From Pseudonocardia sp. MH-G8 (lineage in GTDB: Bacteria > Actinomycetota > Actinomycetes > Mycobacteriales > Pseudonocardiaceae), in the NCBI RefSeq assembly GCF_002262885.1, contig NZ_NKYF01000018.1, forward strand, positions 115,203 to 179,202: DNA of 64,000 nucleotides, in the 5' to 3' direction. The translations under genes and the position numbers were made by a program. Shown one piece after another: positions 48,243 through 57,353 of the stretch. The notes under the pieces were generated by a model that saw only the letters and a program-made list of their open reading frames with translations, searched no databases and was not told where the DNA came from. The stretch's first letter is position 1. Every line of letters starts with the position of its first letter.

Positions 48243-49240
48243 CCACCCCCGTACCCCCGCCCGACGCCGCCCTCCCCGTGATGATCTCCCCCGACCAGCC
48301 CGCCTGCGCCGCGGAGGCGGGGAGCTGGTGCGCCAGCTTCTACCAGTGGACCAACAGCGACTTCCTGGCGCGCTCGGCGGACACGATCGTCTCCACGACG
48401 CTGTCCGTCACCCTGATCATGGTGTTCGCGCTCATCGCGCGCTACCTCATCCACCGGGCGATCAACCAGGTCGTCGAGGGCGCCGCGAGCTCCCGCGTCT
48501 CCAAGCTCATCGGCCGCACACCACGGCTGCGCGCCGCCGGCAACGCGCCCGTCACCCCACGCCGCGCCCAACGGGCCCGCACGATCGGCTCGGTGCTGCG
48601 CTCCCTCAGCTCGGTCGTCGTGCTGACCATCGCGGCGGTCATGGTGCTCGCCGAGTTCGGCGTGGCGCTGGGGCCCATCCTCGCGTCGGCGGGCATCGTC
48701 GGCGTCGCGGTCGGCTTCGGCGCGCAGAACCTCGTGCGCGACTTCCTGTCCGGCATGTTCATGCTGCTCGAGGACCAGTACGGGGTCGGTGACATCGTCG
48801 ACCTCGGCGACGCGATCGGCGTCGTCGAGGCCGTCGGCCTGCGGATAACGACGCTGCGCGACCTCAAGGGCACGGTCTGGTACGTCCGCAACGGCGAGAT
48901 CCTGCGCGTGGGCAACATGAGCCAGGGCTACGCGGTCGCCGTCGTCGACGTCCCGCTCGCGCACACAGCCGACATCCCGTTGGCCACCGCCCTCGCGGAG
49001 CGCGCCGTCACCGATCGGGTGGCCGTCAAGGACGTCGTCGACTCGGTGCTGGAGCCGCCGCAGGTCCTGGGCGTCGACCGGGTCGCGCCGGAGGGCGTCA
49101 CGCTGCGGCTGACCGTCAAGGTCAAGCCCGGCGACCAGTTCGCCGTCCAGCGCGCCCTCAACGCCGCGATCGCCGACTCGCTCGAGGACGCCGGCGTGCC
49201 ACGGCCCACGGTGTTCCCCACCTCGCAGTCCAGCGCGTAG
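48239..49240 (+). CDS. MscS family mechanosensitive ion channel
   Basis: A 333-residue membrane channel beginning at a GTG that overlaps the peptidase stop codon (GTGA). Two or three N-terminal helices lead to the pore helix GILASAGIVGVAVGFGAQNL, followed by FLSGMFMLLEDQYGVGDIVD, the MscS beta-domain entry, and an alpha/beta vestibule. Two cysteines lie in the extracellular N-terminus. It should release solutes on hypo-osmotic shock. Confidence 0.92.
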   Translation: MTTPVPPPDAALPVMISPDQPACAAEAGSWCASFYQWTNSDFLARSADTIVSTTLSVTLIMVFALIARYLIHRAINQVVEGAASSRVSKLIGRTPRLRAAGNAPVTPRRAQRARTIGSVLRSLSSVVVLTIAAVMVLAEFGVALGPILASAGIVGVAVGFGAQNLVRDFLSGMFMLLEDQYGVGDIVDLGDAIGVVEAVGLRITTLRDLKGTVWYVRNGEILRVGNMSQGYAVAVVDVPLAHTADIPLATALAERAVTDRVAVKDVVDSVLEPPQVLGVDRVAPEGVTLRLTVKVKPGDQFAVQRALNAAIADSLEDAGVPRPTVFPTSQSSA

Positions 49241-49259
49241 CAAGGGGGATGATGGAGGC

Positions 49260-49643
49260 GTGACCGAACCCCAGAACTTCTACGCCGAGGTGGGCGGCGC
49301 CCCGGTCTTCGAGAAGCTCGTGCGCCGGTTCTACGAGCAGGTCGCCGAGGACGAGGTGCTGCGGCCGCTCTACCCGGAGGAGGACCTCGGCCCGGCCGAG
49401 GTCCGGCTGCGGATGTTCCTCGAGCAGTACTGGGGCGGCCCCCGCACCTACTCCGACCAGCGGGGCCACCCCCGGCTGCGGATGCGGCACGCGCCGTTCA
49501 AGGTCGGGCCGATCGAGCGGGACGCGTGGTTGCGCTGCATGCGCGTGGCCGTCGACGACGCGGGCCTGGACGACGCGCACCGCGACCAGCTGTGGCAGTA
49601 CATGACCTACGCGGCCGCGAGCATGGTGAACAGCAGCTTCTGA
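49260..49643 (+). CDS. glbO: Group II truncated haemoglobin
   Basis: A 127-residue truncated globin closely like mycobacterial GlbO. HPRLRMRHAPFKVGPIERDA contains the proximal haem histidine (H77), and AWLRCMRVAVDDA gives the tryptophan at G8; the TrHbII Tyr pair region is YSDQRGHP. It binds oxygen or peroxide/NO in respiration or detoxification. The GTG start at 49260 follows the mscS gene by 19 bases. Confidence 0.94.
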   Translation: MTEPQNFYAEVGGAPVFEKLVRRFYEQVAEDEVLRPLYPEEDLGPAEVRLRMFLEQYWGGPRTYSDQRGHPRLRMRHAPFKVGPIERDAWLRCMRVAVDDAGLDDAHRDQLWQYMTYAAASMVNSSF

Positions 49644-49650
49644 CCGGGCG

Positions 49651-49677
49651 CGGTTCGGCGCAGTGAGCGCCGAACCG
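49651..49677 (+). terminator. Hairpin after the globin gene
   Basis: A perfect 11-base inverted repeat, CGGTTCGGCGC and GCGCCGAACCG, with a five-base loop, starts eight bases after the globin stop. It lacks a T-run, as is usual for actinobacterial terminators. Confidence 0.65.
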
Positions 49678-49764
49678 GAGCACCACCCGGAAGTGCACCC
49701 GAACGTGCTACTGCCCGTGACCGAGGGCACTCACAGCGTCCTCGGGGATGGCAAGATCTGGCGT

Positions 49765-51342
49765 GTGCAGTGGTGGCGCGACGCCGTGGTGTACCAGATC
49801 TACATCCGATCCTTCTCCGACGGCGACGGCGACGGTGTCGGCGACCTCGAGGGCATCCGGGCCCGGCTGGGCTACCTGGAGCTGCTCGGCGTCGACGCGT
49901 TGTGGCTCACGCCCTTCTACACCTCCCCCATGGTCGACCACGGCTACGACGTCGCCGATCCACGCAACGTCGACCCGGTCTTCGGTGACCTCGCCACCTT
50001 CGACCGGCTCGTCGCCGACGCGCACGAGCACGGGCTGCGCGTCACGATCGACCTCGTCCCGAACCACACCTCCAGCGAGCACGAGTGGTTCCGCGCAGCC
50101 CTGGACTCCGCGCCGGGCAGCCCGGAACGGGCCCGCTACCACTTCCGCCGCGGCACCGGCACGAACGGCGCCGCACCGCCCAACAACTGGCAGAGCGTCT
50201 TCGGGGGCCCCGCGTGGACCCGCGTGCAGGACCCGGACGGCGGCGCGGGCGAGTGGTACCTGCACCTGTTCGCCGCCGAACAGCCCGATCTGAACTGGAC
50301 GAACCCGGAGGTGTGGGCCGATCTGGAGAAGACGCTGCGGTTCTGGCTGGACCGCGGTGTCGACGGGTTCCGCATCGACGTCGCGCACGGGATGAGCAAG
50401 CCGCCGGACCTGCCCGACACGCGCGATCCCCGGGGCGGCGCGCGCGACGACGCGCGCTGGGAGGGCTCCGGCGCGGAGCCCGACCCGCGCTTCGACCACG
50501 ACGGCGTGCACGACGTGCACCGGATGATCCGCGGCGTGCTCGACCACTACCCGGGCCGGCTCGTCGTCGGCGAGGTCTGGATCGGCGACGACACGCGCTT
50601 CTCCCACTACGTGCGCCCCGACGAGCTGCACCTGGGCTTCGACTTCCGGCTCGTGCGCGCCCCGTTCGAGGCCGACGCCGTGCGCGCGGCGATCGAGCAC
50701 TCGCTCGCCGCGGTCGCGGCGGTGGGCGCCCCACCGACCTGGACGCTGTCCAACCACGACGTCTCCCGGCCCGTCAGCCGCTACGGCGGCGGCCCCACCG
50801 GGCTCGCCCGCGCGCGGGCCATGTCGCTGGTGGAGCTGGCGTTGCCGGGCGTCATCTACCTCTACAACGGCGAGGAGCTGGGGCTGCCCGACGTCGAACT
50901 GCCCGACGAGGCGCTCCAGGACCCGGTGTGGGAACGCTCCGGCCGCACCCGGCGCGGACGCGACCGCTGCCGGGTCCCGATGCCCTGGGAGGGCGCAGGC
51001 CCGACCTACGGGTTCACCGAGGGCGACCCCTGGCTGCCGATACCCGCCGAGTTCGACCGGCTCGTCGCCGCCGACCAGCTGGAGGACACCGGCTCGACGC
51101 TGTCGCTGGTGCGCCGGGCCATCGAGCTGCGCAAGTCCCACCCGGGCTTCCAGGGCGCGGAGCTGGAGTGGTTCGGCGCCCCGCAGGGCTGCCTCGCGTT
51201 CCGCCGCGTCGGCACCACGCTGGTGTGCGCGCTGAACACCTCCACCGAGCCGGTGCCGCTCCCACCCGGGGAGGTCCTGCTGGCCAGCGGCCCGCTCGAG
51301 GACGGCCAACTCCCCCCGGACACGGCCACCTGGCTCACCTGA
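49765..51342 (+). CDS. Alpha-glucosidase (GH13)
   Basis: A 525-residue glycoside hydrolase family 13 enzyme. Conserved regions are WWRDAVVYQIYIRSFSDGDG, VTIDLVPNHTSSEHEWF (region I), VDGFRIDVAHG with nucleophile D205, VVGEVWIG with acid/base E270 and LSNHDVSRP with D332. It matches the alpha-glucosidase/oligo-1,6-glucosidase group acting on maltose-like sugars. I chose GTG 49765 because homologues begin at QWWRDAVVYQ; an upstream GTG at 49663 falls inside the terminator hairpin. Confidence 0.9.
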   Translation: MQWWRDAVVYQIYIRSFSDGDGDGVGDLEGIRARLGYLELLGVDALWLTPFYTSPMVDHGYDVADPRNVDPVFGDLATFDRLVADAHEHGLRVTIDLVPNHTSSEHEWFRAALDSAPGSPERARYHFRRGTGTNGAAPPNNWQSVFGGPAWTRVQDPDGGAGEWYLHLFAAEQPDLNWTNPEVWADLEKTLRFWLDRGVDGFRIDVAHGMSKPPDLPDTRDPRGGARDDARWEGSGAEPDPRFDHDGVHDVHRMIRGVLDHYPGRLVVGEVWIGDDTRFSHYVRPDELHLGFDFRLVRAPFEADAVRAAIEHSLAAVAAVGAPPTWTLSNHDVSRPVSRYGGGPTGLARARAMSLVELALPGVIYLYNGEELGLPDVELPDEALQDPVWERSGRTRRGRDRCRVPMPWEGAGPTYGFTEGDPWLPIPAEFDRLVAADQLEDTGSTLSLVRRAIELRKSHPGFQGAELEWFGAPQGCLAFRRVGTTLVCALNTSTEPVPLPPGEVLLASGPLEDGQLPPDTATWLT

Positions 51343-51355
51343 CAACCCCCTCCCC

Positions 51356-51388
51356 CGCGAGTCGGGGTCCGGGTGCACACGTGTCGCG
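51356..51388. repeat. Repeat family B, single unit, after the alpha-glucosidase
   Basis: A 33-base unit beginning CGCGAGTCGGGGTCC and ending ACGTGTCGCG, 14 bases after the alpha-glucosidase stop and before the stop of the convergent gene at 51397. It aligns along its length with the unit at 18566-18598. Confidence 0.7.
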
Positions 51389-51396
51389 CCTGGGGG

Positions 51397-52020
51397 TCAG
51401 CCCACCAGCAAGGGGAGGGCCGTGACCCGCCGGCGGACCACGGCGCCGTAGTGCGCGTCCAGCCGCATCCAGGTACCGGTGGCCGACACCCGTACGGCGG
51501 GGCCGTCCTCGCCGAGGAACCCCATGCCGGACAGCGCGAACAGGCAGCGCAGCGGCACCTTCACCGCCGGCCGCGCGCCGGCCGACACGGTGAGCACCGT
51601 CTGGTCCAGCAACGACGCCGGCGGGCCCAGCGGCCCGGCGTTCTCCCGCGCGACCGCGAGCCCGCGTTCGGTGAGGGCGTCGAGCTCGGCGGCCGGGACG
51701 TCGTCCACCGGCTGCCAGCCCTCGGCCGGCGGCAACTCGCCCTGCCACAACCCGCCCGCGCCCGGGTCGACCGTCTCCGCCCGTTCCACCGTGAGCGCGG
51801 TGAGCAGGGCAGCGGCCGGCACCGTGACGTCGGCGGGCTCGAGCGCGCCGTGCACCGTGCGGGTGGCGAGCACGTCGAACGGGGTGGACGCCCACGCCGT
51901 CACCGTGTCGCCGCCACCTTGCAGGCGCACGATCGCCGCCTGGTCGAGCCGCACCACCCGCGCCACGAACGCTCCGAGGTCACCCCGCTCGTCCGGGTCG
52001 GGCACGGTCAGCCGCGTCAT
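51397..52020 (-). CDS. Uncharacterised 207-residue protein coupled to a thioesterase
   Basis: I do not recognise this protein. It starts at ATG 52020, which overlaps the thioesterase stop codon (ATGA), so it is translationally coupled. The sequence opens TRLTVPDPDERGDLGAFVAR, is globular with no membrane segment, and has LDQTVLTVSAGARPAVKVPL and the central RAETVDPGAGGLWQGELPPA. Similar proteins next to thioesterases seem usual in mycobacteria-like actinobacteria, from memory. The role is unknown. Confidence 0.75.
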   Translation of the reverse strand: MTRLTVPDPDERGDLGAFVARVVRLDQAAIVRLQGGGDTVTAWASTPFDVLATRTVHGALEPADVTVPAAALLTALTVERAETVDPGAGGLWQGELPPAEGWQPVDDVPAAELDALTERGLAVARENAGPLGPPASLLDQTVLTVSAGARPAVKVPLRCLFALSGMGFLGEDGPAVRVSATGTWMRLDAHYGAVVRRRVTALPLLVG

Positions 52021-52433
52021 GCCGTCCACCTTCCCAGGAATGCCCGCTCGTCGGCCGTGAGCCGCCGCGGGCGTTGAGTCGTCAGATCGAAGGCGGCGAG
52101 CGCCGTCTCGGCCGTGACGGCGACGGCGCCGTCCGCCTCGGGCCCGTCGTGCATCGCGTACCGGATCCGGAACGTCGCCGCCCGCACTGCGTCCACCGTC
52201 ATCGTCACGCGCAGCATCCGCGAGCGGTAGGAGATCTGGCGCTTGTAGTCCACGGAGAGCCCGGTGACGAGCAGCCCGTCGGCGAACCCGGCGACCCCCT
52301 CGGCACCCGCGGCGTCGAACACGAGCTGGATGCGGGCCTCCTCGAGCAACGTGACCGCGACGGCGTGGTTCACGTGCCGATAGACGTCCTGGTCGGTCCA
52401 GCGGACCGGAACCTGCGCGACGAAGGGGGCCAC
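52017..52433 (-). CDS. Acyl-CoA thioesterase (4HBT hot-dog fold)
   Basis: A 138-residue hot-dog protein. VPVRWTDQDVYRHVNHAVAV contains the Asp and Asn/His pattern of 4-hydroxybenzoyl-CoA-thioesterase-like enzymes, followed by LLVTGLSVDYKRQISYRSRM. It should hydrolyse acyl-CoA. The start codon is chosen at GTG 52433 with GAGAGG upstream; the open frame continues another 170 bases but through the family B repeat, and would give a repeat-encoded extension. Confidence 0.85.
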   Translation of the reverse strand: MAPFVAQVPVRWTDQDVYRHVNHAVAVTLLEEARIQLVFDAAGAEGVAGFADGLLVTGLSVDYKRQISYRSRMLRVTMTVDAVRAATFRIRYAMHDGPEADGAVAVTAETALAAFDLTTQRPRRLTADERAFLGRWTA

Positions 52434-52492
52434 ACCGCCCACCCTCTCAAGCCCCGCCCGCGCCCGGGACGCCAGGGCCTGCGCGCCCACGC

Positions 52493-52640
52493 CGCGACAC
52501 ACACGCCCCGAAACCCCGACTCGCGCGGCGGGGGCCCCGACTCGCGGGGGGGTGGGGTTCCCCTCCGCGAGTCGGGGCCCCACCCCCGCGAGTCGGGGCC
52601 CCATGCACGCGAGTCGAGGCCGGGGTGCGTCCGTGTCGCG
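52493..52640. repeat. Composite family B element (148 bases) between glutamate dehydrogenase and thioesterase genes
   Basis: The element is bounded by CGCGACAC (52493-52500) and GTGTCGCG (52633-52640), perfect eight-base inverted ends. Between them are a reversed unit, then several copies of CGCGAGTCGGGG and its complement in both orientations, then a forward unit. Strong hairpins are possible between any two. It starts immediately after the glutamate dehydrogenase stop codon. Confidence 0.8.
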
Positions 52641-52643
52641 CCC

Positions 52644-55600
52644 TCAGCGGGCGAGGCCGCGCAGCTGGCGTGAGATCACCGACAGCGTGGCCAGGTCCAG
52701 CTGGCCCGCCGTGCCCACCTCGTGCAGCGCCGACCGGGCACGCACGAGCCGGGAGGCGTTGGCCTTCTCCCAGAGGGCGATGGCCTTCTCCACCGACGTC
52801 CCCGGCCCGGCCTCGCGCAGCGCGTCGAGGGTGATCGCCCGCAGCGACGCGTACAGGTCGTCGCGCAGGGCCAGCCGGGCGAGCGCGTGCCAGCGGTCGC
52901 CCCGCTCGAGCGCGCTGACCGAGGTGAGCGCCGTGTCCAGGCCCAGGTGCTCGGACAGCCCGAAGTACAGGGCCGCGACCTCGCGCGGCTCCCGTTCCTC
53001 CCGGTCGCGCTCGGAAAGCTCCGTGAGCTCGACGACGTCGAGCAGCCCGTAGCTGTAGACGAGCGTGGCCGAGCGCATCGCCGCCTCGGGCTCGATGCCG
53101 GCCGAGCGCAGCTCCGCCGCCCGCATGTCGACGCTCGCCCGTTCCCGGCCGTGCATCAGCTCCGGCAGCGCGGCGCGCAGCTCGCGCACCGTGGCCGCGA
53201 ACCGGCTCACCTCCGCCCCGACGGCGAGCGGTTGGGGCCGGTTGGTGAGGAACCAGCGCGACGCGCGGTCGAGCAGGCGCCGCGAGTCCAGCACGAGCTC
53301 GTCGGCCACCTCGGTGGGGATCCGCGGCGAGCGCAGCTCCTCCCACAGCGCCGGCAGCTCGAACACCCCCGTGGTGACGGCGTAGGCGCGCATCGCGTCG
53401 GTGGGGGTGGCCGAGAGCTCCTCCCCCAGCCGGAACGCGTACGTCATGCCGGCGCCGTCGACCATCTCGTTGACCAGCAGCGTCGTGACGATCTCGCGGC
53501 GCAGCGGGTGCTGCCGAACGGCACCGGCGAAGCGTTCCCGCACCTCCTGCGGGAAGTACTCCGGCAGGCGGGCGGCGAACGCCGCGACGTCGGGCAGGTC
53601 GGTGGCCAGCAACTGCGCGGTGAGGTCGAGCTTGGTGTGGGCGAGCAGCGTGGCCAGCTCCGGGCTGGTGAGACCGGCGCCCGCGGCTTCCAGCGCGGCG
53701 AAGCCGTCGGCGTCCGGGAGCACCTCGATCTGCCGGTCGAGGCCGCGGCGCGTCTCGAGGTCGGTGGTGAGCCGGGCCTGCACGCTGACCATCGCCGGCG
53801 CGTGCGCCCGCGCGATGCCCAGCACGCCGTTCTGGTCGCGGTTGTCGGCGAGGACGAGCGCGCCCACCTCATCGGTCATCTCCAGCAGGACCGCGTTGCG
53901 TGCGTCGCGCTCCAGCTCGCCCGCCGCGACCAGGCGGTCCAGCAGGATCTTGATGTTGACCTCGTGGTCGGAGCAGTCGACTCCGGCGGAGTTGTCGATC
54001 GCGTCGGTGTTGATCTTCCCGCTGCGCCGGGCGAACTCGATGCGCCCGCGCGCCGTGAGACCGAGGTTGCCGCCCTCGCCGACGACCTTCACCCGCAGTT
54101 GCGACGCGTCGGCGCGCACCGCGTCGTTGGCCTTGTCGCCCGCGTCGGCGTCGGTCTCGTCCGACGCCTTCACGTAGGTGCCGATTCCGCCGTTCCACAA
54201 CAGGTCCGCGGGCGCGCGCAGGATCGCCGCGATCAGCTCCGGCGGGCTCAGCCGCTCGACGTCGTCGGCCAGCCCGAGGGCCGCGCGGATCTCCGGCCCG
54301 ATCGGCACCGACTTCGCCGTGCGCGGCCACACGCCGCCACCGGCACTGATCACCGAGCGGTCGTAGTCGTCCCAGGACGAGCGCGGCAGCGCGAACAGCC
54401 GCTCCCGCTCGGCGTAACCCGCCGCAGCGTCGGGATCGGGGTCGACGAACACGTGCCGGTGGTCGAACGCGGCGAGCAGCCGGATGTGGCGGGAGAGCAG
54501 CATCCCGTTGCCGAAGACGTCGCCGGACATGTCCCCGACGCCGACGACGGTGAACTCCTCGGTCTGGGTGTCGACGCCCAGCTCGCGGAAGTGTCGCTTG
54601 ACGCTCTCCCAGGCGCCCTTGGCCGTGATGCCCATGGCCTTGTGGTCGTAGCCGACCGACCCACCGGACGCGAACGCGTCACCCAGCCAGAACCCGTAGG
54701 ACGCCGCGACGTCGTTGGCCGTGTCGGAGAACTTCGCGGTGCCCTTGTCCGCGGCGACCACGAGGTAGGAGTCGTCGGCGTCGTGGCGCACGACGTCGGG
54801 CGGGGGCACCGTCTCGCTGCCGTCGAGGTTGTCGGTGATGTCGAGCAGCCCGGAGATGAAGGTGCGGTAGCAGAACTCGACCTCTTCGGGACCGGCGCCG
54901 TCGCGCCGGACGACGAACCCGCCCTTCGCCCCGACCGGGACGATCACCGCGTTCTTCACGGCCTGCGCCTTGACCAGGCCGAGGATCTCGGTGCGGTAGT
55001 CCTGCGGCCGGTCCGACCATCGCAGGCCGCCGCGCGCCACCGGCCCGAACCGCAGGTGCACGCCCTCGACGCGCGGCGAGTACACGAAGATCTCGAACTT
55101 CGGCCGCGGCGCCGGCATCCCCGGCACCTGCGCCGGATCCAGCTTGAACGAGAAGAACGAACGGTCCCGGAACCAGTTGGTGCGCAGCGTGGCAGTGATC
55201 ATCGCCAGGTAGCCCCGCAGGATGCGGTCGGCGTCCAGACCCGTGACGGCGTCGATCAGTTCCCGCACCTGCGCGAGCGCCGCCTCCACCGCCTGTTCCC
55301 GCTCCGTGGTGGCCGGGTCGAACCGTGCCCGGAACAGCGCCATCAGCGCCGTGGCCACCGACGGGTGCGCGAGCAGCGTGTTGGCCATGTACTGGGGCCC
55401 GTACGGGCTGCCGAGCTGCCGCGCGTAGCGCGCGTACGCCCGCAGCACCGCCGCCTCCCGCCACGGCAGACCGGCGCGCAGCACCAGCGCGGAGAACCGG
55501 TCGGACTCGGCGTCACCGCGCCACGCCGCGCGGAACGCGGTCCCGAACGATTCCTCGACCGCCGGATCGTCCAGCGCCGCCCGCGTGGTCTCGTCGACCC

Positions 55601-57353
55601 GCAGGCCGAAGTCGTAGAGCCAGCACTGCACCCCGTCGGCCCGGACGAACTGCGACGGGCGCTCGTCCAGCACGTCGACGCCGAGCTGCTGCAGCAGCGG
55701 CATCACCGCGGTGAGCGTGACCGGCGCGCCGGCGAGGTAGAGGGTGAACCGCGGCTCCCGCTCCTCGTCGTCGGCGAGGTACATCCGGGTGTCGAACGCC
55801 CCCTCCCCCGACAGCGCCGCGATCCGCCGCAGGTCCTCCAGGGCGTGCTGCGGCTTGACGTCCGCCTTGTACGCCTCGGGCACGCCGGGCAGCAGCGCCG
55901 CCATCCCTGCCGCGTCGGGTTGGGAGAGCAGCCGGTCGTCCCACGTCCGGGCGGCCTCGGTCAGCTCGTCCTGCAACGCGGCGACGTCGACCTCGCCGTA
56001 ACCCGACGCATCCGCATCGGTCAGGACGGTGAAGTGCACCATCGCGAGGCTCGACTCCGACAGCCGCACGGTGAACTCGGCGCCGTGTCCGCCGAGCCTG
56101 CGCTGCAGGACGTCGGACATCCGGATGCGCGCGTCCGTGGCGTAGCGGTCGCGGGGCACGTAGACGAGGCAGGAGATGAACCGGCGGTACGGGTCCGGGC
56201 GCAGGAACAGCCGCACGGCCCGGCGCCCGGCCACCGCGAGCACCCCGACGGCGGTGTCGTGCAGGCGCTGCTCCCCGGCACCGAACAGCTCCTCCCGCGG
56301 CAGCCCGGAGATCACCTCGAGCATCTGCTGCCCCGAGTAGGACTCCAGGGGGAAACCCGCCCGGTGGATCGCGTCGCGCACCCGGCGCTCGACGACCGGG
56401 ATGTCCAGGACGCTCTCGTACATCGCCGGCACCGTCAGCAGGCCCAGGAACCGGTGCTCACCGACGAGCGCGCCCGCCGCGTCGAACGCGCGGATCGCGA
56501 CGTAGTACGGGTGCACCGGGCGCAACGGGCTCGGCGCGCTGGCCCGCGTCATGATCAGGAGATCGCTCGTGCCATCGGCCGACTCGACGCGCGGCGCGTA
56601 CTTCTCCGCGAGCGCCGACCCGGCCCGCAGCACGCCGAGCCCGGATTCCGGCTCGAGCCGCATCTGCCCGCCGACGGCGCCGTAGTGCTGGTAGCCCAGG
56701 AACGTGAAGTGGCCATCCGCGAGCCAGCGCAGCAGCTCGGCGACGTCGGCCGGGCGCGTGTCGCCGGACACGGCGGAGCCGTCCGGCAGCTCGCCTGCCA
56801 CCCTGCGCGCGCACTGCACCATCGGCTCGGAGTCCTCGACCACCTCGCGGACGTCGCGCAGCACCCGCGTGAGCTTGTGCTCCAGCTCGGCGCGGGGCAG
56901 ATCGGTGGGCAGCAGGTCGAGGTGGATCCACGACTCGACGAGGGCGTCGGGCGGAGGGGCCGCGGGATCGGCCTCGGTGAGCACCTCGACGAGATCGCCG
57001 CCTGCGCTGCGGCGCACCACGACGATCGGGTGGATCACCCGCTCCGCCTCGGCACCGGCACGGGAGACACCGGCCAGCAACGACTCGACGAGGAACGGCA
57101 TGTCGTCGGTGACGATCTCGACCACCGGCCCGGCCGGCCCCGTCCCCTCCTCCGGCTCACGAACCCGGATCAGGACCTCGCCCGCCGCCCGCACCCGGGC
57201 GAGCTGGATATGGCTCCGCGCAGCGGCCAGGAGCAGCGGCCGTTGATCCGCTCGCTCGAGGTCGGGGGCGTGGCGCACGTAGAGCGCGCCCAGGTCGGTC
57301 AGCTCGGGATCGGTCGCGGACGGTTCCGCCCACTCCCGGGTCCGGCTCGTCAC
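52644..57353 (-). CDS. gdh: NAD-specific glutamate dehydrogenase, 180-kDa class
   Basis: A 1569-residue enzyme of the large NAD-GDH class, which deaminates glutamate to 2-oxoglutarate. N-terminal ACT-like and regulatory regions (about residues 1-700) precede the catalytic core, which has GGLRWSDRPQDYRTEILGLV, the catalytic lysine in VPVGAKGGFV (K810) and GVGDMSGDVFGNGMLLSRHI with HRHVFVDPDPD. The C-terminal helical domain is full length. GTG 57353 follows GGAG. It follows proline oxidation to glutamate in metabolism but is not linked in operon. Confidence 0.95.
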   Translation of the reverse strand: MTSRTREWAEPSATDPELTDLGALYVRHAPDLERADQRPLLLAAARSHIQLARVRAAGEVLIRVREPEEGTGPAGPVVEIVTDDMPFLVESLLAGVSRAGAEAERVIHPIVVVRRSAGGDLVEVLTEADPAAPPPDALVESWIHLDLLPTDLPRAELEHKLTRVLRDVREVVEDSEPMVQCARRVAGELPDGSAVSGDTRPADVAELLRWLADGHFTFLGYQHYGAVGGQMRLEPESGLGVLRAGSALAEKYAPRVESADGTSDLLIMTRASAPSPLRPVHPYYVAIRAFDAAGALVGEHRFLGLLTVPAMYESVLDIPVVERRVRDAIHRAGFPLESYSGQQMLEVISGLPREELFGAGEQRLHDTAVGVLAVAGRRAVRLFLRPDPYRRFISCLVYVPRDRYATDARIRMSDVLQRRLGGHGAEFTVRLSESSLAMVHFTVLTDADASGYGEVDVAALQDELTEAARTWDDRLLSQPDAAGMAALLPGVPEAYKADVKPQHALEDLRRIAALSGEGAFDTRMYLADDEEREPRFTLYLAGAPVTLTAVMPLLQQLGVDVLDERPSQFVRADGVQCWLYDFGLRVDETTRAALDDPAVEESFGTAFRAAWRGDAESDRFSALVLRAGLPWREAAVLRAYARYARQLGSPYGPQYMANTLLAHPSVATALMALFRARFDPATTEREQAVEAALAQVRELIDAVTGLDADRILRGYLAMITATLRTNWFRDRSFFSFKLDPAQVPGMPAPRPKFEIFVYSPRVEGVHLRFGPVARGGLRWSDRPQDYRTEILGLVKAQAVKNAVIVPVGAKGGFVVRRDGAGPEEVEFCYRTFISGLLDITDNLDGSETVPPPDVVRHDADDSYLVVAADKGTAKFSDTANDVAASYGFWLGDAFASGGSVGYDHKAMGITAKGAWESVKRHFRELGVDTQTEEFTVVGVGDMSGDVFGNGMLLSRHIRLLAAFDHRHVFVDPDPDAAAGYAERERLFALPRSSWDDYDRSVISAGGGVWPRTAKSVPIGPEIRAALGLADDVERLSPPELIAAILRAPADLLWNGGIGTYVKASDETDADAGDKANDAVRADASQLRVKVVGEGGNLGLTARGRIEFARRSGKINTDAIDNSAGVDCSDHEVNIKILLDRLVAAGELERDARNAVLLEMTDEVGALVLADNRDQNGVLGIARAHAPAMVSVQARLTTDLETRRGLDRQIEVLPDADGFAALEAAGAGLTSPELATLLAHTKLDLTAQLLATDLPDVAAFAARLPEYFPQEVRERFAGAVRQHPLRREIVTTLLVNEMVDGAGMTYAFRLGEELSATPTDAMRAYAVTTGVFELPALWEELRSPRIPTEVADELVLDSRRLLDRASRWFLTNRPQPLAVGAEVSRFAATVRELRAALPELMHGRERASVDMRAAELRSAGIEPEAAMRSATLVYSYGLLDVVELTELSERDREEREPREVAALYFGLSEHLGLDTALTSVSALERGDRWHALARLALRDDLYASLRAITLDALREAGPGTSVEKAIALWEKANASRLVRARSALHEVGTAGQLDLATLSVISRQLRGLAR

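Noticed and set aside
49663..49764. A 34-residue N-terminal extension of the alpha-glucosidase
   Set aside because: Its GTG lies inside the perfect hairpin after the globin gene, and homologues begin at QWWRDAVVYQ.
52434..52604. A 57-residue N-terminal extension of the thioesterase
   Set aside because: It would be read from the family B repeat and is full of GVGPRLAE-type low-complexity sequence; a GTG with GAGAGG lies at the true start.
52493..52640. Repeated CGCGAGTCGGGG units taken at first as a CRISPR array
   Set aside because: Units alternate in orientation, spacers are irregular and very short, and there are no cas genes.
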